A stretch of 59,806 nt of DNA, from the NCBI GenBank assembly GCA_964517795.1, contig CAZFDE010000010.1, positions 1-59,806 on the forward strand, written 5' to 3'. Positions 9,238 through 16,844 of this stretch are shown here, one piece after another. Numbering within the stretch: position 1 is the stretch's first letter; the number at the start of each line of letters is the position of its first letter. A program made the translations under genes and the position numbers. Below the pieces are notes generated by a model. That model was given only the letters and a program-made list of their open reading frames with translations, was not told the DNA's origin and did not search any database. The stretch is from CAZFDE01 sp964517795. GTDB lineage: Bacteria; Planctomycetota; Phycisphaerae; Sedimentisphaerales; Anaerobacaceae.

Positions 9238-12200
9238 ATGTGTAAGACAAAATTAGTGGTGTCCCTTCTTGTGGTATGCTGGTTGGCCATGAGTTTGCCG
9301 GCAGCAACTAAGGTGTGGGACAATGAAAGCGGAGACGGCAGTTGGCATACGGCCCTGAACTGGGATACGAATACAGTGCCGACTTCCGGTGATTTTGTTG
9401 CAATTTTTACGGATGGACTGGCCGATCCAACCATTACCACGTCGTTTGACCTGACACCGGCCGGAACGATTGCGTGTTATGGCGGCATCGCCGATTTCCG
9501 TGGTGCGATCATGAATTCGGGGACGGTGGATGTCAACATTTTATATGTGGGCTGGGGCCAATTCGATCGTAAGGGATTCTTTACCCAGAATAACGGCACC
9601 TTCAACGCAGATACGATTGCAATCGCTGAAGTCAACAGCACCGGGGCGCTTACCCTCAATGGCGGCACCATTGCCTGCGATCAATTTTGGGTCGGTCGTG
9701 ACGGTGTAGCGGATGTCAATATTGACGGCGGCACACTGAACATTCGCAACCAGTTTTTGCTGAACAGTAATAGCTCCACCGCAAATGTCAACATCGGAAC
9801 GGCCACCCTGACGTTGAACAGCGGCATGATTGATATGGTAACGGGCCTTTCTGCAACACCATCGCAATTTGATATAGCTAATGACGACAAAGCAACCTTA
9901 ACCGTCAACGGCGGTACGATCCAGGTCGGCGATCATCTACCATTTCGCGTCGGCAATGGAAGCGGCATAACAGGAACATTGAATGTCAACGGCGGTTTGG
10001 TTTATGTGAACCAGCCGAGTACCGCCAGCCAGGCGGGCCACGTTAAAGTCGGGCAAAGCGGTGGAAACGGAACGATTAACGTCAGCGACAGCGGCGTGCT
10101 GACGATGAACCTTTCCGAATCATCCACAAGCCCTGAGTTTCAGGGCGGACGCAGTGGATATTCCCAAATCAATGTTACCGACGGCGGTACGTTTAACATC
10201 AATGGCCTGACCGGTAATGTCGAGATGACATTTGCACAAGCCGGTCAGTCGGAGATTACCATCGGTAACGGCGGGTCGATTAATGTCAGCAAGCTCAATG
10301 CATTTGTGCTTGCCCGTAACGGCGGCACCTCGCTGCTGACCATTAACGACGGTGGTCTGTTGAGTCTGAGCGAATCGCAGCTCGTTGCTGCGCTAAATAA
10401 TGCCGCCGATTACAGCGAAATCGTGATTCACAGCGGCGGGACGCTTCGAAACAGCAATGCCACCGGCTGGACCAAAGTCGGCGCCAATGGCGGTACCGGC
10501 GTGGTCACGCTTTATCCGGGCGCTGTTTTTGATATGTCCGAGGCTGCCCAGGAATTCCAGTTAGGTCAAGATTTGGATGCCACAGGCATTCTCAATATCA
10601 ATGGCGGCACTGTGGAGCAAGACAGAGTTTTATCGATTGGTGTCAACGGTACCGGTGTGGTGGATATTAACGGCGGTGCATTGATTGCCGGTGCTACCGC
10701 CCACCTGCCCAAGCAAGGTATCGGCAGCGCTGATGTCACCATCCGTAACGGCGGCTATATGTTTGTGGATGCTGAATTTAATATTTCCACAAGAGGAACG
10801 GTGACCATTGATGGCGGCACACTGGAATTAGATGACTATAACGATACCGAGATCAATGCATGGATTACTGCAGGCCGGATTGTTGTGAACAGTTCCTATT
10901 ATGCGGTCGAAGATTCGCTGGTGTACACCTACGACCCGAATTTCGCATCGAGTATCACCCCGACCGGCGAACTGCAACCGTATGAGTATGATCCGTGTGT
11001 AATTATCACCTGGACCGCGGGCATTAATGCCGATTCTCATGAGATCTATTTCAGCAGCAACTTCGAGGATGTCAATTCGCGCTCCGTTACCCCAACGATC
11101 AAGGCGGTTGGCGATGAGACCTATCAAGTCAACGGTCCGTTCGAATTCGGCGAAGGCCCGTATTATTTTGCGATTGATGAAATCAGCGCCACCCATGCCG
11201 GGTCGCCCTGGCGCGGGAGTGTCAGGGAGATTGATTTTGATGATTCCGGAACGATCGACAATTTCGGCAGTTACGAGGACACCGACGATTTGAATACCAA
11301 ATGGACGGCGAGCTACGTAATGGTCGTATTGGAACTCGAAGAAGGGTACAGTAATGATCCGTTGATGAAGGTTGTTCTTAGCCCTTCGGACTCCTATTCC
11401 GAAGCAACCTTTACCGATCTGGATACGGAAGATATCAATATGATCAGCTATAACGCCAATGTTCTGCAGTTCAGATATGGGTATGCATACGATACGGACG
11501 GCGATGCGAATGTGACCAGTCTGTATGTGGCTATGACCGACAGCGGTAATGATACCGCGAAGGTAACGGTTACCACCGACCCGGTGATCCTGAGTCACCA
11601 GGGAGATCCCCGGACGATCAATGTTGCCCTGAGTGATTTCGACATCAATAATCTGGATCTGACGGATGTCCAAAAACTGACGTTCGGTGTTACCTATGAC
11701 GGTTCGGTCAGCGGCGGCATTGACGATGCGTTCCTGATCGATGAAATTCGTCGATACAGTACCGTATGTGATGATGCGCATCTGCCGGACGGCGATTTCA
11801 CCGGTGACTGTGATATCGATTACGATGACTTGAATGTGCTGGCCGCCGAGTGGCTTGAAACAGTACCCGGTACGATTACCGCGGTGACGCCGGCGAACAG
11901 CCCGATCCTGTATTACACCTTCAACGAAGGAACCGGGGAGATTGCGGCCGATACCGCCGGTGCGGATGCCAATACCTATGATCTGACGCTGGGTTCCCCC
12001 AGTTGGGATATCAGTGATGCCTATGACGGCAACTGTATCCAGTTTAACAACAACTTTATCGCCGAACTTGCTGATGATACCAACAATCCATGGAAAAGAT
12101 TTGGCAGCCAGATTACCATTTCGCTGTGGATTAACGGGACTGCAGCCTCTCAGCCGGATGTTATTGACGAAGGCCAGGGAAATGACAGGACTGATGATGT

Positions 12201-12762
12201 CGTATTGATTGGTCTGGATGATAACAATCGGCAGATATTCCGCTTCAATGCCCCCTGGTCGGATGGTGTTGTGATGTGGCTGAGGGATATCGGCACTTCA
12301 GACGATTATGTCCGCTGGTACGATGCCGTGCCGCAGGATTACGAAGGTCAGTGGAATCACTATGCGATGACCATGGATCTGGATACCGGCTATATGGCAA
12401 TCTACCACAACGGCCTGCTGGTAGCCCGTAGGGAGTATGATGACAATCCGGACAGCTATGATATCCCCTTCTCAGTATGTGAAACGTTCCGGGTCGGCGG
12501 ACGCACCACTGCCAACCAGTTATACTCCGGCAAAGTGGATGAACTGCGGATCTACAATGTTGCCCTGTCTCAGGCGGAGATCCTTTCGCTGGCCGGCGTA
12601 GCCAGTGTTAATCAGGATACATTGCCCCCAAGTGACGGCAGTGGTTTCCAATCGGCGAACAGTTATACCGCGGTCGAAGACAGCACGGTCAACTTCAAGG
12701 ACTTTGCCGTAATGGCCGGGGATAACTGGCTCGGCGAGGACCTTGAATGGCCGCAACCATAA
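9238..12762 (+). CDS. Large secreted autotransporter-like repeat/LamG protein
   Basis: The 1174-residue protein has a signal peptide (KLVVSLLVVCWLAMSLPAA) and an AAGGAGG site. Residues 25-45 carry W..ESGDGSWHTALNW. Residues 60-540 are beta-solenoid repeats built on V.(G/N)NGG.(I/L).(V/I) units, as in autotransporter and PEP-CTERM passenger domains. An FN3-like domain (HEIYFSSNFEDV), a carbohydrate-binding-like sandwich, an EF-hand-like dockerin half (GDFTGDCDIDYDDLN, about residue 855), a LamG domain (about 885-1115) and a terminal EF-hand-like half (VNFKDFAVMAGDNWL) follow. It ends in EWPQP rather than a PEP-CTERM anchor. A cell-surface or matrix role is inferred. A long antisense frame inside it is a shadow. 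Confidence 0.8.
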   Translation: MCKTKLVVSLLVVCWLAMSLPAATKVWDNESGDGSWHTALNWDTNTVPTSGDFVAIFTDGLADPTITTSFDLTPAGTIACYGGIADFRGAIMNSGTVDVNILYVGWGQFDRKGFFTQNNGTFNADTIAIAEVNSTGALTLNGGTIACDQFWVGRDGVADVNIDGGTLNIRNQFLLNSNSSTANVNIGTATLTLNSGMIDMVTGLSATPSQFDIANDDKATLTVNGGTIQVGDHLPFRVGNGSGITGTLNVNGGLVYVNQPSTASQAGHVKVGQSGGNGTINVSDSGVLTMNLSESSTSPEFQGGRSGYSQINVTDGGTFNINGLTGNVEMTFAQAGQSEITIGNGGSINVSKLNAFVLARNGGTSLLTINDGGLLSLSESQLVAALNNAADYSEIVIHSGGTLRNSNATGWTKVGANGGTGVVTLYPGAVFDMSEAAQEFQLGQDLDATGILNINGGTVEQDRVLSIGVNGTGVVDINGGALIAGATAHLPKQGIGSADVTIRNGGYMFVDAEFNISTRGTVTIDGGTLELDDYNDTEINAWITAGRIVVNSSYYAVEDSLVYTYDPNFASSITPTGELQPYEYDPCVIITWTAGINADSHEIYFSSNFEDVNSRSVTPTIKAVGDETYQVNGPFEFGEGPYYFAIDEISATHAGSPWRGSVREIDFDDSGTIDNFGSYEDTDDLNTKWTASYVMVVLELEEGYSNDPLMKVVLSPSDSYSEATFTDLDTEDINMISYNANVLQFRYGYAYDTDGDANVTSLYVAMTDSGNDTAKVTVTTDPVILSHQGDPRTINVALSDFDINNLDLTDVQKLTFGVTYDGSVSGGIDDAFLIDEIRRYSTVCDDAHLPDGDFTGDCDIDYDDLNVLAAEWLETVPGTITAVTPANSPILYYTFNEGTGEIAADTAGADANTYDLTLGSPSWDISDAYDGNCIQFNNNFIAELADDTNNPWKRFGSQITISLWINGTAASQPDVIDEGQGNDRTDDVVLIGLDDNNRQIFRFNAPWSDGVVMWLRDIGTSDDYVRWYDAVPQDYEGQWNHYAMTMDLDTGYMAIYHNGLLVARREYDDNPDSYDIPFSVCETFRVGGRTTANQLYSGKVDELRIYNVALSQAEILSLAGVASVNQDTLPPSDGSGFQSANSYTAVEDSTVNFKDFAVMAGDNWLGEDLEWPQP

Positions 12763-12795
12763 CCCCATGGGTTAATCCGTAATACAGCAAAACCC

Positions 12796-12826
12796 AAAGG
12801 GCCTGTTTCGACAGGCCCTTTTTTTA
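12796..12826 (+). terminator. Intrinsic terminator after the 9238-12762 gene
   Basis: The stem AAAGGGCCTG/CAGGCCCTTT has a six-base loop and is followed by a run of T, about 33 bp past the stop codon. Confidence 0.85.
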
Positions 12827-13350
12827 TCGGGATATTTGCAACGTTTCTATGGTTGAAAGATACACCACGCGATGAATCGGATTGCCCATTCGCCGGACTG
12901 CCCGGAAAACACCTGTTCAATCAAGCATGTTCCGGTATGAAGTCTATATCAAATTTGGCTTTTTAAAAAATAGTGGGGGGAACCAGTGTAAAAAAATGAC
13001 GCAAAATGACGACAGAATGTTGCAAAATGTACTAACACCAACGATCCGTTATTTGCTATTGTAAAGACAGTGGCTTGATGATGTTATCGGGCTAATGGGT
13101 GTTTGGGTTTGCTTTAGAAGAGGAATATTGAAAATTAAATACACCGGAATTTGAGGAGAGTGAAGAGAATCGCAATGTATGTCAGTTTATTGAACAGGCC
13201 TATCGAAACACTCCCCTTCTTTTGTCTGTATGGTACAGCGGTTTAAAGGTGCTGTCCGTTTGCAGTTTTTTCGTACATAATTTGAAAATAGGTACAATGG
13301 TGAAGGTGAAGGTTATTTTCAAAACTGTTCGAAAATGCGAAATGTGATGG
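12827..13350. other. Intergenic region and leader upstream of first PEP-CTERM copy
   Basis: No convincing gene. It contains a short direct repeat AAAATGACG around 13004-13020 and, from about 13295, a leader resembling that of the second copy at 15225 (ACAATGGTGAA, GGTGAAGG). A TAAAGA hexamer at 13062 sits about where the second copy has its -10 box, but I see no good -35. Confidence 0.5.
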
Positions 13351-13363
13351 CAGCTTGTAGCTG
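13351..13363 (+). promoter_or_regulatory. Leader hairpin, first PEP-CTERM copy
   Basis: CAGCT-TGT-AGCTG forms a small hairpin followed by an 8-T tract. It is conserved at 15271-15287 in the duplicate, where the arms are 7 bp. It lies about 45 bp before the start codon, between the leader and the AGGAGG site. Function unknown; attenuation or mRNA stability are possibilities. Confidence 0.35.
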
Positions 13364-13406
13364 TAAGAATTTTTTTTGAATCCTTTTTTGAGAGGAGGTA
13401 CACGAG

Positions 13407-14732
13407 ATGAGGAAGTATTTAGTTTTAACGTGTGTTCTGCTGGTCGCATCGGGTGCCTGGGCCGCGCAGAACTGGTGGACGAACGCCACCGGTGACGGCC
13501 TGTGGACGACCGCGGGTAACTGGAGTGGCGGCGGAGCGCCGACCATCAATGATTCTGTCCGAACCGGTAAGAACTACAGCACCGGCAACGAAGGCACCCC
13601 GGCCGTTTTAACCGGCACCGGGATTGCGCTCAATTTATTCATGGGTCAAGTGACGGATATTAGCCCGACCTACGTGAACATCAATGGCGGTACGCTGGAT
13701 GTTTATACCGAGGCCAAGATCGGCAATAACAGCGGAAGTCCCGTAGCAACCTTAATGATCGAAAACGGCGGCGTGGCCAACTTCGGTACCAACTGCAAAG
13801 TCGGTCAACTGGGTGGCGGCACCGGTTACCTGGTCATGAACAACGGTACGTTGGCTACCGGCTACTATGGTTCAGGTATTCCGGGCGGCCCGGCGCTCAA
13901 CGCCGGCGAATTGAAGCTGGGTGTACAAGACACCACAGCGTATGGCGAAGGGAATGTCAGCAACGGCAGTCTCATTACGGTTAACCAACTCATGAATATT
14001 GGTGATTTCGGTACCGGTAAACTCTACCTGGATGACAGCGACATCGATATCAACCTGAATTTCAGCGGCAGCGGCGGCCGCGCCCTGCTGGGCAATACCG
14101 CCACCGGCGACGGCTACCTGGAACTGAATAACGGTTCCAGTCTCACCACCGACGCCGATGCACAAATCGGCCAGGGCGGTAAAGGTGAATTGGTAGTCAA
14201 CGCTTCATCGGTCAATATCGGCACAGAGATTTTTGTGGGTAATGCTGCCGGTTCCGTGGGTACCTTTACAATGGATAACGGCTCGACCCTGACGGCCGGC
14301 GATCGGCTGAAAGTCGGCAACGAAGGGACCGGGACGATGACCGTCCTGGGCAACAGCCAGATCAATCTCACCAACAACCTGATCGTGGGCGATGAAAGCG
14401 GTTCAAGCGGTATTTTGAACCTCAAAGACGGCGATATCTTCGCCGGCGGCCTGGAGATCGGCGATGACGGCGGTGATGGTCTGATCGATATCGAGGTCGG
14501 TATCATTACCATCGATCAGTCGGATATGAACGACACCGATTGGTCGGCCTTCAAGGGCAAGGTGCTTGGCTACCGCACGGCCGGTTTGATTACCGGTTAC
14601 GGTATGACCGGGAATGTAGCACTGGATGTTGATGACGGCATCAAACAGATGCAGATTTATGTTCCCGAACCGGCAACGATTGCACTGCTGGGTATGGGTG
14701 CAGCGGCCCTGGTTCGCAGAAAACGCAAATAA
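13407..14732 (+). CDS. PEP-CTERM beta-repeat protein, copy 1
   Basis: The 441-residue secreted protein has a signal peptide (MRKYLVLTCVLLVASGAWAA), the motif NWWTNATGDGLWTTAGNW and then beta-solenoid repeats (INGGTLDV, MNNGTLAT, VGNEGTGTMTV). It ends in a PEP-CTERM sorting signal: VPEP at about 419-422, a hydrophobic helix (ATIALLGMGAAALV) and the basic tail RRKRK. Family knowledge predicts recognition by an exosortase, release from the membrane anchor and export to the surface or matrix. The exosortase encoded at 29692-31632 is the obvious partner. AGGAGG lies eight bases before the ATG. The gene is followed by its own terminator and is almost identical to the next gene. Confidence 0.9.
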   Translation: MRKYLVLTCVLLVASGAWAAQNWWTNATGDGLWTTAGNWSGGGAPTINDSVRTGKNYSTGNEGTPAVLTGTGIALNLFMGQVTDISPTYVNINGGTLDVYTEAKIGNNSGSPVATLMIENGGVANFGTNCKVGQLGGGTGYLVMNNGTLATGYYGSGIPGGPALNAGELKLGVQDTTAYGEGNVSNGSLITVNQLMNIGDFGTGKLYLDDSDIDINLNFSGSGGRALLGNTATGDGYLELNNGSSLTTDADAQIGQGGKGELVVNASSVNIGTEIFVGNAAGSVGTFTMDNGSTLTAGDRLKVGNEGTGTMTVLGNSQINLTNNLIVGDESGSSGILNLKDGDIFAGGLEIGDDGGDGLIDIEVGIITIDQSDMNDTDWSAFKGKVLGYRTAGLITGYGMTGNVALDVDDGIKQMQIYVPEPATIALLGMGAAALVRRKRK

Positions 14733-14791
14733 GTATTTGATTGCGATTTTCGTTCGTATTCAAACGCCGGTCAAGCGACCGGCGTTTTTTT
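13550..14791 (+). repeat. Perfect 1.24-kb direct repeat, copy 1
   Basis: By eye the sequence from codon 49 of the PEP-CTERM gene through its terminator is identical to 15476-16717, at a constant offset of 1926 bp. The divergent part lies just upstream. This indicates a recent tandem duplication or ongoing gene conversion. Confidence 0.85.
14763..14791 (+). terminator. Intrinsic terminator, PEP-CTERM copy 1
   Basis: The stem AACGCCGGTC/GACCGGCGTT has a four-base loop and continues into T7. It lies about 30 bp past the stop codon and is identical in the second copy. Confidence 0.85.
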
Positions 14792-14993
14792 ATTGGATAA
14801 GCGATTTTTATTAACATTCCCCATGTTTGAAATCCCTTTCTTTTTATGAAAATAAAACAGTTGTTTGAAACAATTAGAGTGATTATAAACGGTTGAAAAT
14901 CACGTTTTTTAATAAATGCACTAAGCATATTGGTTTAAAAGCTAAAAAAAATTGATTTGTGTCGTAAAAAAACGTAAAAAGTTTTATAAATAC

Positions 14994-15022
14994 TTGACTT
15001 TTCCGTCTGAATTTGGTAAAGT
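14994..15022 (+). promoter_or_regulatory. Promoter of PEP-CTERM copy 2, long leader
   Basis: TTGACT and TAAAGT are separated by 17 bp. Transcription would begin near 15029 and give a leader of about 300 nt. The gap 14792-15332 otherwise holds AT-rich sequence, the leader and the hairpin at 15271. Confidence 0.5.
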
Positions 15023-15270
15023 CCTATATGTATGGAGGAATGATAAAATCGTATTATTTCCAGGGCTTTTTGGGTTCGCCCTTTTAGCTGTTTGAAAAAT
15101 GAAGAGGATGGAGAGTGATGACGCATATCTTTGATTGATTCACTTTCCTTAATGATGGCTTGAAGTGCGTGCGTTGCGCATTTTTTGTAAGTGAAGTTCG
15201 CTGAACGGGCTGAGGATTATTGCACAATGGTGAATGGTGAAGGTGATCTGCGGCCACGAGTGAACAATGT

Positions 15271-15287
15271 GTCAGCTTGTAGCTGAC
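15271..15287 (+). promoter_or_regulatory. Leader hairpin, second PEP-CTERM copy
   Basis: GTCAGCT-TGT-AGCTGAC has seven-base perfect arms and is followed within about 10 bases by a T8 tract. The same core (CAGCTTGTAGCTG) is kept in the leader of copy 1 although flanking leader sequence has diverged. Confidence 0.4.
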
Positions 15288-15332
15288 GTTGGAAATTTTT
15301 TTTAGGACCTTTTTTGAGAGGAGGTACACGAG

Positions 15333-16658
15333 ATGAGGAAGTATTTAGTTTTAACATGTGTTCTGCTGATCGCATCGGGTGCCTGGGCCGCGCAGAACTG
15401 GTGGACGAATAACACCGGTGACGGCCTGTGGACGACTGCGGGTAACTGGAACCAGAACCGTGTTCCAACGATTGGTGATTCTGTCCGAACCGGTAAGAAC
15501 TACAGCACCGGCAACGAAGGCACCCCGGCCGTTTTAACCGGCACCGGGATTGCGCTCAATTTATTCATGGGTCAAGTGACGGATATTAGCCCGACCTACG
15601 TGAACATCAATGGCGGTACGCTGGATGTTTATACCGAGGCCAAGATCGGCAATAACAGCGGAAGTCCCGTAGCAACCTTAATGATCGAAAACGGCGGCGT
15701 GGCCAACTTCGGTACCAACTGCAAAGTCGGTCAACTGGGTGGCGGCACCGGTTACCTGGTCATGAACAACGGTACGTTGGCTACCGGCTACTATGGTTCA
15801 GGTATTCCGGGCGGCCCGGCGCTCAACGCCGGCGAATTGAAGCTGGGTGTACAAGACACCACAGCGTATGGCGAAGGGAATGTCAGCAACGGCAGTCTCA
15901 TTACGGTTAACCAACTCATGAATATTGGTGATTTCGGTACCGGTAAACTCTACCTGGATGACAGCGACATCGATATCAACCTGAATTTCAGCGGCAGCGG
16001 CGGCCGCGCCCTGCTGGGCAATACCGCCACCGGCGACGGCTACCTGGAACTGAATAACGGTTCCAGTCTCACCACCGACGCCGATGCACAAATCGGCCAG
16101 GGCGGTAAAGGTGAATTGGTAGTCAACGCTTCATCGGTCAATATCGGCACAGAGATTTTTGTGGGTAATGCTGCCGGTTCCGTGGGTACCTTTACAATGG
16201 ATAACGGCTCGACCCTGACGGCCGGCGATCGGCTGAAAGTCGGCAACGAAGGGACCGGGACGATGACCGTCCTGGGCAACAGCCAGATCAATCTCACCAA
16301 CAACCTGATCGTGGGCGATGAAAGCGGTTCAAGCGGTATTTTGAACCTCAAAGACGGCGATATCTTCGCCGGCGGCCTGGAGATCGGCGATGACGGCGGT
16401 GATGGTCTGATCGATATCGAGGTCGGTATCATTACCATCGATCAGTCGGATATGAACGACACCGATTGGTCGGCCTTCAAGGGCAAGGTGCTTGGCTACC
16501 GCACGGCCGGTTTGATTACCGGTTACGGTATGACCGGGAATGTAGCACTGGATGTTGATGACGGCATCAAACAGATGCAGATTTATGTTCCCGAACCGGC
16601 AACGATTGCACTGCTGGGTATGGGTGCAGCGGCCCTGGTTCGCAGAAAACGCAAATAA
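15333..16658 (+). CDS. PEP-CTERM beta-repeat protein, copy 2
   Basis: The 441-residue duplicate of the 13407 gene has the same signal peptide, beta-solenoid repeats and C-terminal VPEP/hydrophobic/RRKRK sorting signal. Only a few residues differ: Val13 to Ile, Ala27 to Asn, and a cluster at 40-48 where SGGGAPTIN becomes NQNRVPTIG. From codon 49 onward the DNA appears identical. AGGAGG lies eight bases before the ATG, and a terminator follows. It is the predicted cargo of the exosortase system. Convergent priA lies downstream. Confidence 0.9.
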   Translation: MRKYLVLTCVLLIASGAWAAQNWWTNNTGDGLWTTAGNWNQNRVPTIGDSVRTGKNYSTGNEGTPAVLTGTGIALNLFMGQVTDISPTYVNINGGTLDVYTEAKIGNNSGSPVATLMIENGGVANFGTNCKVGQLGGGTGYLVMNNGTLATGYYGSGIPGGPALNAGELKLGVQDTTAYGEGNVSNGSLITVNQLMNIGDFGTGKLYLDDSDIDINLNFSGSGGRALLGNTATGDGYLELNNGSSLTTDADAQIGQGGKGELVVNASSVNIGTEIFVGNAAGSVGTFTMDNGSTLTAGDRLKVGNEGTGTMTVLGNSQINLTNNLIVGDESGSSGILNLKDGDIFAGGLEIGDDGGDGLIDIEVGIITIDQSDMNDTDWSAFKGKVLGYRTAGLITGYGMTGNVALDVDDGIKQMQIYVPEPATIALLGMGAAALVRRKRK

Positions 16659-16717
16659 GTATTTGATTGCGATTTTCGTTCGTATTCAAACGCCGGTCAA
16701 GCGACCGGCGTTTTTTT
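15476..16717 (+). repeat. Perfect 1.24-kb direct repeat, copy 2
   Basis: Second copy of the repeat at 13550-14791, ending at the T7 of the terminator where identity stops abruptly. Confidence 0.85.
16689..16717 (+). terminator. Intrinsic terminator, PEP-CTERM copy 2
   Basis: Same stem (AACGCCGGTC/GACCGGCGTT) and T7 tract as at 14763-14791. Confidence 0.85.
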
Positions 16718-16844
16718 GTACCCCGCTACCAGTCATATTGCGAGCCATTCGATATGATGAATACCCCCTGTGCTCGTGCGGGATGCAAAAACCGGATAGG
16801 TGCAATTTCTGGCATCAGTAACCAACATTTTGATTTTTTCATAG

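Noticed and set aside
10828..11781. 317-codon ORF on the minus strand inside the 9238-12762 gene
   Set aside because: It is antisense to a clearly coding gene with recognisable domains. The translation is rich in Ile, Arg and Val with no family pattern, as expected from a shadow frame.
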